Source: Gemmatimonadota bacterium
GTDB taxonomy: Bacteria; JAAXHH01
Length of the DNA: 64,000 bases
Direction of reading: 5' to 3'
Assembly: GCA_009837395.1 (NCBI GenBank)
Contig: VXTP01000006.1
Location: 62,001-126,000, forward strand
Shown: positions 42,965 through 50,779 of the stretch, piece by piece
Position numbering within the stretch: the stretch's first letter is position 1
Layout: every line of letters begins with the position of its first letter
Notes under the pieces: model-generated
What the model was told of the DNA's origin: nothing
Databases searched by the model: none
What the model saw: the letters and a program-made list of their open reading frames with translations, nothing else
Made by a program: the position numbers and the translations under genes

Positions 42965-44058
42965 GACGTGGACTGTGCTCTTTTTCCGTTTCCGATGGAC
43001 CACTGTTCGCCCACAAGCGACACGGCCATCCGAAGCGCCTCGCCCAGGTTGCCCTCGTCGGCAATGCCCTTGCCGGCGATATCGAAGGCCGTGCCGTGAT
43101 CCACGGAGGTTCGGATGATCGGCAGGCCGAGGGTCACGTTCACGGTGCGGTCGAAGGCGATGGCCTTGACCGGGATGTGTCCCTGGTCGTGATACATGCC
43201 GATGATCCCGTCGAAGTCGCCCTTCCGGGCCCGCATGAACACGGTGTCCGGCGGCAGGGGACCCGTGATCCGCCAGCCCCGGGTAGCGGCATGCTCACGC
43301 GCTTTTTCGATAGCGGGTGCGATGATGCGGATCTCCTCGTCCCCGAAGAGACCGCCCTCGCCCGCGTGGGGATTCAGTCCGCACACGGCGATCCGCGGCG
43401 CCGCCACGCCCATTCCGGCGAGCGCGTTGCCGACCAGGTCCAGGGTGATGAGTATTTCATCTTCGGACAGGCGGTCGATGGCGTCTCGCAGGGAGACGTG
43501 GGTCGTCGCGTGGGAGACCAGGATCCCGTCGAAGGCCAGCGCGAGCCGGAATCGCTTCGTTCCCGTGATTTCGGCCAGCAGTTCGGTGTGGCCGGGGTAG
43601 GCATATCCGGCCAGGCCCATGGCTTCCTTGTTTAGCGGCGCGGTGACCATGGCGGCGATGTCGCCGTCCATCGCCATTCGGGCGGTCCGCTTGACGGATT
43701 CCACGGCGAGGCGCCCGGCTTCGGCCTGCACGCGGCCCGGAAACAGGCTATCGATTTTCAATTCCGTATCCTGCGCATTCATGACATCAATCGCGCCGTG
43801 ACGGTACAGGCCGGCCGCGGGATGTTCGATCGAATGGATATCGAGGCATGGGACGGTCCGGCCGCCATGGGCATCGTCATCATCGGAACCGCCGGTTCGG
43901 GCCAGCGGCAGCGCCCGGCGGATGACTTCGTCATGCCCGATGACCAGCGGCCTGCACAGTTCGTAGACCCATTCCTGCGACAGGATCTTCACGATGATCT
44001 CCGGCCCCACGCCGTTCGGATCGCCTAGGGTAATGCCGATGACCGGACGTTCATCCAT
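42961..44058 (-). CDS. pdxA2: PdxA2-type 4-phospho-D-threonate/4-phospho-D-erythronate dehydrogenase (PdxA family)
   Basis: A 365-residue PdxA-family dehydrogenase (start 44058, after AAAGGAATCGGT). GITLGDPNGVGPEI at the N-terminus, the metal-binding His residues in YPGHTELLAEITG, PHAGEGGLFGDEEIRIIAPA, and MYHDQGHIPVKAIAFDRTVNVTLGLP with TSVDHGTAFDIAGKGIA are all conserved. Classic PdxA acts in pyridoxal phosphate synthesis, but this copy directly follows a DUF1537 kinase. That gene pair is the known signature for catabolism of D-threonate or D-erythronate, where PdxA2 oxidises and decarboxylates the 4-phosphate to dihydroxyacetone phosphate. PdxA itself cannot be excluded. Overlaps the kinase by 8 bases and the SBP gene by 4. 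Confidence 0.85.
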   Translation of the reverse strand: MDERPVIGITLGDPNGVGPEIIVKILSQEWVYELCRPLVIGHDEVIRRALPLARTGGSDDDDAHGGRTVPCLDIHSIEHPAAGLYRHGAIDVMNAQDTELKIDSLFPGRVQAEAGRLAVESVKRTARMAMDGDIAAMVTAPLNKEAMGLAGYAYPGHTELLAEITGTKRFRLALAFDGILVSHATTHVSLRDAIDRLSEDEILITLDLVGNALAGMGVAAPRIAVCGLNPHAGEGGLFGDEEIRIIAPAIEKAREHAATRGWRITGPLPPDTVFMRARKGDFDGIIGMYHDQGHIPVKAIAFDRTVNVTLGLPIIRTSVDHGTAFDIAGKGIADEGNLGEALRMAVSLVGEQWSIGNGKRAQSTS

Positions 44059-45574
44059 ACCGATTCCTTTGCGTTTTGCCAGGCGCACGTATGCGAACTG
44101 GTCCGGTGGTGCCAACCAGGGTGTCCCCGATCTCGGTGTCCCCGGTCCCGGTGTCCCCGGCCTTGGTGTCCCCGGTCCCGGTGTCCCCGGCCTTGGTGCC
44201 GACAGCGCGCGGGGAAAGGCGTTCCACGGACTTCACCAGCGTATGACAGTCGCCGAAGGATCCGGGCTTGATGACCAACCCCATGCCGTCATAGGGGCCG
44301 CCCGCAACGGCAGCCCGGCCAATTCCAGTGTCGATTTCCTCGCGTATCCATGCGCCATCGGCATGCAATTCCTGAAAGACGCTTCCGGCGGTCTCCCCGC
44401 CTGTGAGCACGAGACCACCCGGTTTCGCCTTCGTAAACAACCTGCGGGCGACTTGTCCCAGGTTATCGATGACCACCAACGCGGGATCGCGGCCGGCGGC
44501 TTTCTCGGTCAGATGACCGATCCAAGCCCGTCGATCCGAACGGTCCGTACGGTCCGGCTGCAGGGGGGTCACGACCGCGTGCCGCCCGTTCCCCATGGCC
44601 TCCGCGACGGTTGTAGTCAGTCGATTCACCTCGCCCACACGCTTCCGCTCATCCACGATCGACAGGGGATCAAAAGGGCAGATGGCTGTCGAGTCCATGC
44701 CGCCTAACTGCTCGACCTGCCGGGAGGTCGTTTCGTGCAGACTGCAGGCGAAGACGAGCACGGGACCGACCTGCAGTGGCGGCGCGTGTGCGGCGACTCG
44801 CGGCTTGCTGGATGATGGCCACAGTGTCCGGGATAAGGGGTCCTGAGGCTTCCACGTAAGCGCCAACCTTTCCGCGAGGGCGCGGGCCATGCCGCCGGAA
44901 CCGCAGAGCAGCGTAGAAGCCGCCACGGACGCTTCGCGATCCTCGAAAACCGCGTCCAGCAGCCCATCCCATCTCATTGGGTCCGCCATATCCACCACCA
45001 CTGTAGTTCCCGGCTCAGCCTTGATATCGTCAAGCGCCCCTCTGATTGCTGCCGCACCGCCACGTACGGTTTTCAAATCGATGTGAGCCCTCGTCCTGCC
45101 GGAACCATTGTCCAGGAGGTCCGGGATGAAGGCATGTTGCGGCGAAATGTCGGGACCCGCCATGTCCGCCCCGTTGATGGGCAGGCCGCCAAGCAGTTGA
45201 TAGCCGCCCACCGTGATACGTCCCATTTCAGGAAAAGCCGGAGCGCATACCACCAGGCCGATGTCCATCAGGCCGCTGACGAGGTCGATTTCGAAGCCTG
45301 CATGTCCCCTGAGCGTCGAGTCGATCTTCTTGTAAATCAACGCGCCCGACCGGGCCCGTATCGCCTCGCAGGCTGCCCCTACGCGATCGGCGGCTACCTG
45401 CTCGCTGCAGGAACGGGTGTCCGTGTTCAGCACGACCAGGTCTGCCGCATCGAATCGATCCAGCCGGTCCGGACCGGTCGGCACGGCCACGGCGAAGCCC
45501 CTTTTCGCGAAGGGAACCGCCACGTCGTGAGCGCCGGCGAGATCGTCGGCGAGCATATACATGGGCGTAGTCAT
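44051..45574 (-). CDS. Four-carbon acid sugar kinase (DUF1537, DtnK/OtnK family) with pentapeptide-repeat tail
   Basis: A 507-residue kinase. The N-terminal ADDLAGAHDVAVPFAKRG block, KKIDSTLRGHAGFEIDLV and the C-terminal VLTGGETAGSVFQEL and GLVIKPGSFGDCHTLV match the DUF1537 family, which phosphorylates D-threonate, D-erythronate, L-threonate and relatives. The preceding-gene threonine-synthase-like enzyme ends 10 bases upstream of the chosen ATG (45574), and PdxA2 overlaps the 3' end. Beyond the family domain the tail holds five in-frame five-residue repeats (KAGDT, GTGDT, KAGDT, GTGDT, EIGDT), which are unlikely to matter for catalysis. Confidence 0.86.
   Translation of the reverse strand: MTTPMYMLADDLAGAHDVAVPFAKRGFAVAVPTGPDRLDRFDAADLVVLNTDTRSCSEQVAADRVGAACEAIRARSGALIYKKIDSTLRGHAGFEIDLVSGLMDIGLVVCAPAFPEMGRITVGGYQLLGGLPINGADMAGPDISPQHAFIPDLLDNGSGRTRAHIDLKTVRGGAAAIRGALDDIKAEPGTTVVVDMADPMRWDGLLDAVFEDREASVAASTLLCGSGGMARALAERLALTWKPQDPLSRTLWPSSSKPRVAAHAPPLQVGPVLVFACSLHETTSRQVEQLGGMDSTAICPFDPLSIVDERKRVGEVNRLTTTVAEAMGNGRHAVVTPLQPDRTDRSDRRAWIGHLTEKAAGRDPALVVIDNLGQVARRLFTKAKPGGLVLTGGETAGSVFQELHADGAWIREEIDTGIGRAAVAGGPYDGMGLVIKPGSFGDCHTLVKSVERLSPRAVGTKAGDTGTGDTKAGDTGTGDTEIGDTLVGTTGPVRIRAPGKTQRNRYG
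44120..44194. repeat. 15-bp tandem repeat x5 in the kinase C-terminus
   Basis: Five adjoining units of GGTGTCCCCGGYCYY at 44120-44134, 44135-44149, 44150-44164, 44165-44179 and 44180-44194. Units alternate (second and fourth identical; third and fifth identical), so the array probably grew by doubling a 30-bp block. It is in frame and stays coding. Confidence 0.95.
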
Positions 45575-45584
45575 GGTGGTGCTT

Positions 45585-46865
45585 TCAGGTCGCATCGCCG
45601 GCGAGACCGGCCCGCGCTATGATCTCTTCCCAGGCAGGCTCGACCGGCGCGTCGCGGTCTGCCAGCTCGGCCATGACCTCCGGCCACTTGGCGCCCGATC
45701 CGGTGACCAGGCACACGACGGTTTCATCCGAAGCGAGCCGACCCGCCCGGGCGGCCTTGATCGCCCCGGCGACGGACGCCGCCGATGACGGTTCGACCAG
45801 GTAGCCGCTCCGCGCGAGCAGGCGTACCGCCTCGATGATCTCGTCCTCGGTGACGTCGGTCGCGTCGCCGCCGGAATCGTAGATGGCCCCCAGTGCCAGG
45901 GGTCCCCCGGTGTCGTCGCGGATGGACAGCGCGATGGAACAAGGATCGGGGTGGACGATCACGTCGCCGCGTCCCTGTTGGAACGACTGCACGTAAGGAT
46001 TGCATCCCGCCGGCTGCACACCATGCATGACCGGATGCCGATCGACGAGGTCCAGCGCGCGCAGCTCGTTGAATCCCTTCCACGGACCGAACAGCGCGTC
46101 GCCCGCGGCGATGGGGCAGAACATCCGATCGGGGATCCGGCCGCCGAGCTGCACGAAGATCTCGAAGGCGATGGTCTTGTAGCCCTCGATGCCGAAGGGC
46201 GTGCCCGTGGGCATGGGCGTCATGGTCGTCGAAGGATAGAAGCCATGGTCCCGGATCAGCGTGTCCAGGTACTGAAAGCGGTCTTCCAGCACGAAGGCGT
46301 GGCCGCCGTACAGGGCGATCATGTCCCGCTGCAGCATGGAGGATTCGGGATGGCAGAGGATGATGCAGGAGTCCATCTCCGCGGCGGCGCAATAGGCCGC
46401 GGCCGAGGCGCCGTGATTGCCCGTGGTACTGGCCGTGACCCGGTTGTAGCCCAGGGATCGCGCCATGGAGACCGAGGACGCGTGGAACCGGTCCTTGAAG
46501 GCCCAGGTGGGATTGGTCGTCTCGTTCTTGATGTACAGGTTCGACAAACCGGTAGCCTCACACACCGCCCGGGGCCGCACGAGGGCCGTGTTCCCCTCGC
46601 CCAGCGAGATCTGAGACGCCGGATCCCGCAGCGGCAGCAGGGCGTCGAATCGCCAGATGCCGTGACCGGACCGGCCCCAGTCCTCCACATTCAGTTGGGA
46701 GGCGATCGCCGGGTAGTCGTAGGTCACGGTCAGCGCGGCCGCGCCGCCCCCTGCCTCGTCAGCGCCGCCCCCTTCCCCGTCCATGCAGGCGGGACAGCCG
46801 AAGAACATCGGCGCCAGGGGATATTGGGCATTGCACCGGGTACAGGTGAGGCCGAGAACGGACAT
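45585..46865 (-). CDS. Threonine-synthase-like PLP enzyme with N-terminal zinc ribbon
   Basis: A 426-residue fold-type II PLP enzyme. The N-terminus has a zinc-ribbon pair (CTRCNAQY and CPAC at about 7-35) with a Gly-rich insert. The core has LGEGNTALVRP, the PLP Lys in WAFKDRFHASSV, STTGNHGASAAAY and the C-terminal VTGSGAKWPEV. This matches threonine synthase (ThrC) and close relatives that act on other amino acids. Start chosen at 46865; the longer frame adds 21 residues with poor match. It precedes the DUF1537 kinase by 10 bases in an operon. Substrate could be O-phosphohomoserine or a catabolic hydroxy-amino acid; context with the kinase makes a catabolic role attractive. Confidence 0.82.
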   Translation of the reverse strand: MSVLGLTCTRCNAQYPLAPMFFGCPACMDGEGGGADEAGGGAAALTVTYDYPAIASQLNVEDWGRSGHGIWRFDALLPLRDPASQISLGEGNTALVRPRAVCEATGLSNLYIKNETTNPTWAFKDRFHASSVSMARSLGYNRVTASTTGNHGASAAAYCAAAEMDSCIILCHPESSMLQRDMIALYGGHAFVLEDRFQYLDTLIRDHGFYPSTTMTPMPTGTPFGIEGYKTIAFEIFVQLGGRIPDRMFCPIAAGDALFGPWKGFNELRALDLVDRHPVMHGVQPAGCNPYVQSFQQGRGDVIVHPDPCSIALSIRDDTGGPLALGAIYDSGGDATDVTEDEIIEAVRLLARSGYLVEPSSAASVAGAIKAARAGRLASDETVVCLVTGSGAKWPEVMAELADRDAPVEPAWEEIIARAGLAGDAT

Positions 46866-47157
46866 GGTTATCTTTCGGAAGTTGAACCGGAATATACCGG
46901 CTTTTTCGTCGATGGAAGGGTATGGCAATTCGTGTGCGGATGTCAGGATCGCTACCCGGAAATATACCTTTGGGACCGGGGGGTGTAAAGGACTACAGGG
47001 TGCGTCGCATCATACGTCTCAGTGGTCGTCTCCCACGCCTATTGCCCGACGTGACCCGGTTATTCTTGACACGGAAGACGGCACAACGATATGATCCGTA
47101 AGCCGAACGCATGACGCGGAAATCCTGGACAGACTCAAACCCACAGGAAGCGACACC
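46866..47157. other. Intergenic region between divergent genes
   Basis: About 290 bases between the threonine-synthase-like gene and the DHDPS-family gene. It holds the promoter of the latter (47066-47095). No other gene or repeat is evident. Confidence 0.5.
47066..47095 (+). promoter_or_regulatory. Strong sigma70-type promoter of the DHDPS-family gene
   Basis: TTGACA (47066-47071), an 18-base spacer and TATGAT (47090-47095) lie 63 bases before the ATG. Both boxes are near consensus. Confidence 0.7.
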
Positions 47158-48096
47158 ATGTCAACCCGACTGCTGCCCCGTGGCCTCTGGCCGGTGATGC
47201 TCAACGCATTTCACGAGGACGGGACCATCGACTGGCACGGCGTGGACGCCCTGAGCGACTGGTATATCGAGAGAGGATCGGCGGGTCTCTTTGCCTGCTG
47301 CGGCTCCAGCGAGATGTTTCACCTGGATGACGTGGAGCGCCTGGCCGTAGCGCAACGCGTCGTAAGCCGGGCTGCCGGCGAGGTACCCGTAGTCGCCACC
47401 GGCACTTTCGGCGGTCCTATTGAGCACCAGGCCAGGTTTGTCAGGCATTTGGCCGATATGGGCGTGGACGCGGTGGTCGTCATCGTTTGCCTGATGGCCG
47501 AAAGGAGCGAGGGCGAGGATGTGCTGAAGCAGAACATGGAACGACTGCTCGAGTTGACCGATCCCGTTCCCCTGGGTCTCTACGAATGCCCTACGCCCTA
47601 TCACCGGAAACTGTCGCCCGGGCTGTTCGGGCATCTCGGCGCTACCGGAAGGTTCCTCTACCACAAGGATACGGTCTGCGACATCGATCTGCTTCACCGG
47701 AAGATCGACGCCGTGCGAGACACGCCGCTGGGGGTCTACAACGCCCACTTCGAAACCGGCCTCGCGGGGCTTCGCTACGGGGCCGCCGGGATTTCTCCTG
47801 TTGCCGGCAACGTATTCCCCGAACTGTTTGCCTGGTTGTGTACCGAGTATGACGAACAGCCGGAAACGGCGGAGGAGGTGCAGCGGATGATGACGTCCCT
47901 GGCGCCGGTCGTCAACAACAAGTACCTCGTCACCTGCAAACGGTACCTGCAGCGTATCGGACTGCCCATCACGACGCGTTGCCGTTCAACGGACGCCAGG
48001 CTGACCGCCTTCGACGAGGGGCTGATCGATGGAATGCAGATGTCGGTCGAGCGATTCGGCGAAGCCCTGGGAATCAGCCGGACGGTACCGGCCTGA
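47158..48096 (+). CDS. Dihydrodipicolinate synthase/N-acetylneuraminate lyase family aldolase
   Basis: A 312-residue TIM-barrel aldolase. LPRGLWPVMLNAFHEDGTID opens the barrel; SAGLFACCGSSEMFHL corresponds to the GTTGE substrate loop; the catalytic Tyr is in GLYECPTPYH and the Schiff-base Lys in RFLYHKDTVCD. Family members cleave or condense pyruvate with aldehydes: DapA, NanA, KdgD and 2-keto-3-deoxy acid aldolases. The GSSE instead of GTTGE and YHKD instead of GIKD suggest a less usual substrate rather than lysine synthesis. It is convergent with the sulfatase gene, only 3 bases apart, and divergent from the threonine-synthase-like gene. Confidence 0.85.
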   Translation: MSTRLLPRGLWPVMLNAFHEDGTIDWHGVDALSDWYIERGSAGLFACCGSSEMFHLDDVERLAVAQRVVSRAAGEVPVVATGTFGGPIEHQARFVRHLADMGVDAVVVIVCLMAERSEGEDVLKQNMERLLELTDPVPLGLYECPTPYHRKLSPGLFGHLGATGRFLYHKDTVCDIDLLHRKIDAVRDTPLGVYNAHFETGLAGLRYGAAGISPVAGNVFPELFAWLCTEYDEQPETAEEVQRMMTSLAPVVNNKYLVTCKRYLQRIGLPITTRCRSTDARLTAFDEGLIDGMQMSVERFGEALGISRTVPA

Positions 48097-48099
48097 TCA

Positions 48100-49896
48100 T
48101 CATACCGCCTCGTCCAGCCGCTCGATGTCCACGTAGTACGCCCCCTGTATATCGCCTTCCTCATCGATGAAAGAAGCATGCAGGAGCGTCGTTCCCGTGC
48201 TGCAGACCGCGAGGGTGAACTCGGCGGTCTTATCGCCGGACTCCAGGGGTTCGCTCCGTTCCTCGTCGAAGAGCGACAGGCGCGCTAAGGCCGGCCGGAT
48301 CGCCTCGGAGCGGGCATCCTCCGGGGCGTAGATGAGGGTCTTTGCCTCCTCGGGCGGGATGATTCCGTCGATGGCCAGGTCGCGTTCGGCGGGCCAGCGG
48401 CGCAGGGAGAACCTGTAACGGCCGGGCCGCGCAATTTCGACGGCCCAGGTACCGGTGCTTTCCTTGGCCTGGGTGATGTGGGTCTGGTGCCAGGCCACGT
48501 CCCCCAGCACGTCCATGGCGCAGAGGCGCGCGGGATTCTCGGCCGGATCGCCGAGCGTGATGGGACAATATGTTTCGAGTCCGGGTGAAATCTCGTCCCA
48601 CCAGGCGTCATGGGCGCCGCGCAGCCGTTTCACCTCGCCCGGATGGTCGGCGGCTACATCCTGGCGCTGTCCCGGATCGGCCTCGATGTCGTACAGTTCT
48701 TTGCCCCGCACCAGCCGCCAGCGGCGTGTCATCACGGCATTGGTCCATTTCTCCGGCGGCACGGTATCCTGGCGATACTGAAGGAAATGGACCCGGTCGA
48801 CGGGCAGACGCTCCTGGCCGCCATGCAGCAGCGGTGCAATGCTTTGTCCATCGAAGTCTACGTCCGGAGCATCGAGACCGCAAAGGTCGATGAAGGTCGG
48901 CAACACGTCGATATGAAGACTCATTTCGTCGACGTCCCGTCCGCCTTCACGGCCGCCCCCAAGACCGCCGCCGGGCCAGCGGAGGAAGAAGGGCACGCGG
49001 TGACCGCCGTCATAGTAGGACCCCTTCTTGCCCCGCATCCCCGCGTTGTATCCCCGCACCGCGTACTGGTTCTCGTCTAGTTCGCTTCCACCGGAACTCC
49101 CGTTGTCGGTCATGAAGACCAGGATGGTGTTTTCCTCCAGGTCCCGTTCGGCGAGCGTCCTTCTCAGGCGGCCAAAGTTCTCGTTGATGTTCGCGATCAT
49201 ACCGCAGAATTCAGGCTCCGGCACGTCCGGGTTGCCGCGGTAGGGCCGGGCGAATTCCTCGGACACGAGATAGGGGGTGTGCGGGGCGTTGGTGGAGAGA
49301 TAGACGAAGAACGGCGCATTTGATCCGGCCTCACCGCCCCCGGACTGAACGCCCCCGGACTGGCCGCCCGCGCACCCCTCGATGAACCGGATCGCCTCGT
49401 TGAACCAGACGTCCGTGCAATATCCCGCGTGCTCCACGGGCGCGCCGTTGTGGAAATAGGTGTCGTCGAAGTAGTTGTTTCCCCAGAAATCGGGGGTCTG
49501 TCCCACACCACCGCCCTTGTGGGCCACCACGTGCTGGAATCCGCGGTCCTGGGGCCGGTAGGGGTAGTTGTCGCCCAGGTGCCACTTGCCGAACATGGCG
49601 GTGCGGTAGCCGGCCGCGCCGAAGACGTCCGCCATGGTCGTCTCCGACTTACGCAGGATGGACCGGCCCCAGCAGGTCGCCCAGGCGCCGTTGCGCACGG
49701 GCCGCCGGCCGGTCATCAGGGCGCCGCGCGTCGGCGTGCACAGGGGCGACACGTGGAAGTCGGTCAGGCGGACCGCGTCATCGTGAAAGGCGTCGATACG
49801 GGGTGTCTTCAACCACGGATGCCCGGTGCATCCCAGGTCGCCGTAGCCCTGGTCGTCCGTGATGACCAGGATGACATTGGGTCTTTTGTCGGTCAT
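48100..49896 (-). CDS. Sulfatase (arylsulfatase A type)
   Basis: A 598-residue sulfatase. The N-terminal NVILVITDDQGYGDLGCTG holds the Ca-binding Asp residues, the sulfatase signature CTPTRGALMTGR carries the Cys that is changed to formylglycine, and FGKWHLGD and FMTDNGSSGGSEL supply further active-site residues. A Gly-rich insert (CAGGQSGGVQSGGGEAG) at about residue 184-202 is made of 15-bp in-frame repeats. The C-terminal 130 residues form an extra beta-rich part. No signal peptide is clear, so it may be cytoplasmic. It likely desulfates a sulfated sugar or small ester. Start follows AAGGAGTAGAAGACAGG. Confidence 0.9.
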   Translation of the reverse strand: MTDKRPNVILVITDDQGYGDLGCTGHPWLKTPRIDAFHDDAVRLTDFHVSPLCTPTRGALMTGRRPVRNGAWATCWGRSILRKSETTMADVFGAAGYRTAMFGKWHLGDNYPYRPQDRGFQHVVAHKGGGVGQTPDFWGNNYFDDTYFHNGAPVEHAGYCTDVWFNEAIRFIEGCAGGQSGGVQSGGGEAGSNAPFFVYLSTNAPHTPYLVSEEFARPYRGNPDVPEPEFCGMIANINENFGRLRRTLAERDLEENTILVFMTDNGSSGGSELDENQYAVRGYNAGMRGKKGSYYDGGHRVPFFLRWPGGGLGGGREGGRDVDEMSLHIDVLPTFIDLCGLDAPDVDFDGQSIAPLLHGGQERLPVDRVHFLQYRQDTVPPEKWTNAVMTRRWRLVRGKELYDIEADPGQRQDVAADHPGEVKRLRGAHDAWWDEISPGLETYCPITLGDPAENPARLCAMDVLGDVAWHQTHITQAKESTGTWAVEIARPGRYRFSLRRWPAERDLAIDGIIPPEEAKTLIYAPEDARSEAIRPALARLSLFDEERSEPLESGDKTAEFTLAVCSTGTTLLHASFIDEEGDIQGAYYVDIERLDEAV

Positions 49897-50020
49897 CCTG
49901 TCTTCTACTCCTTAGCGTTACGAAAGCGTTGTGATACAACCGATCTGATCACTAATATAACAGGGCTCTCTGATCATTGTTATTTAACTATACCTGCGTC
50001 ATTAGGCTAAGGAATAACAC

Positions 50021-50758
50021 GTGGTTGCCAATGTCGCCCATCGTGGTGCGTCGGGAAACTACCCCGAAAACACGTTACGCGCGTTTCAGATGGCGCTGGA
50101 AATCGGCGTGGATGAGATAGAGCTCGATCTCCGTTCTACCCGGGACGGGCATCTCGTCGTCATGCACGACGACACCGTAGACCGAACAACCGACGGTACG
50201 GGCGCCATTGGCGAGCTCACGCTTGCCGAGATCAGGGCGCTCGACGCCGGAAGGGTGTTTGGCGATAGGTTTCGAGGCGAACGCGTGCCGACCTGGGAGG
50301 AAGCGCTGGATCTCGTTCAGGGTAAAGTGAGGCTCAATGTACACCTTAAAGAGGGTGGAAACCCGGATGGCGAATTCGAACGTAAGGTAGCGAAGGCGCT
50401 GCGCGCGTTCCGAATGATGGGCGATTCCATACTGGCCTGCAATGATGAGAGCGTGGGGATATTTGCCGAGGTCGACCCGCGAATAGCTTGCCGGATCTTT
50501 CCAAACAACCGCTCCCCCGAGGACTACATTCGGTCATCAGCGGAAATGGGGCTTCGGACGATGCAGCCTGGACGGGACATGACCACGCCGGAGTTCGTTC
50601 AGATGGCGCACGAATCAGGACTGGGTGTACATGTATTCTACGCGGATACCCCCGAAGACATGCGGAAGTTTACCTGGATGGGCGTGGATGGGATCCTGAC
50701 AAACTATCCGGAACGGATGAAAGCGGTGATCGCGGAAACGTGTAGCGGGAACGTGTAG
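50021..50758 (+). CDS. Glycerophosphodiester phosphodiesterase family protein
   Basis: A 245-residue GDPD-fold enzyme. The catalytic residues are in AHRGASGNYPENT, IELDLRSTRDGHLVVMHDD and TVDRTTDGTG; the C-terminal VDGILTNYPERM completes the barrel. The family hydrolyses glycerophosphodiesters to glycerol 3-phosphate plus an alcohol, or related phosphodiesters. GTG start after AAGGAATAACAC. No signal peptide, so cytoplasmic. The last codons come from a 13-bp duplication that produced the stop codon in use. Confidence 0.88.
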   Translation: MVANVAHRGASGNYPENTLRAFQMALEIGVDEIELDLRSTRDGHLVVMHDDTVDRTTDGTGAIGELTLAEIRALDAGRVFGDRFRGERVPTWEEALDLVQGKVRLNVHLKEGGNPDGEFERKVAKALRAFRMMGDSILACNDESVGIFAEVDPRIACRIFPNNRSPEDYIRSSAEMGLRTMQPGRDMTTPEFVQMAHESGLGVHVFYADTPEDMRKFTWMGVDGILTNYPERMKAVIAETCSGNV

Positions 50759-50766
50759 CGGGAACG
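50738..50766. repeat. 13-bp tandem duplication that forms the GDPD stop codon
   Basis: ACGTGTAGCGGGA at 50738-50750 is repeated at 50751-50763, with a further ACG. Thirteen is not a multiple of three: the second copy is read in another frame and supplies the TAG at 50756-50758. Confidence 0.92.
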
Positions 50767-50779
50767 ATCGGCGTCCGTG

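Noticed and set aside
44120-44194. Array of regular repeats that could suggest a CRISPR
   Set aside because: The units are 15 bp, directly adjoining without spacers, and stay in frame in a kinase gene. No cas gene is in the window. The other tandem repeats are also without spacers.
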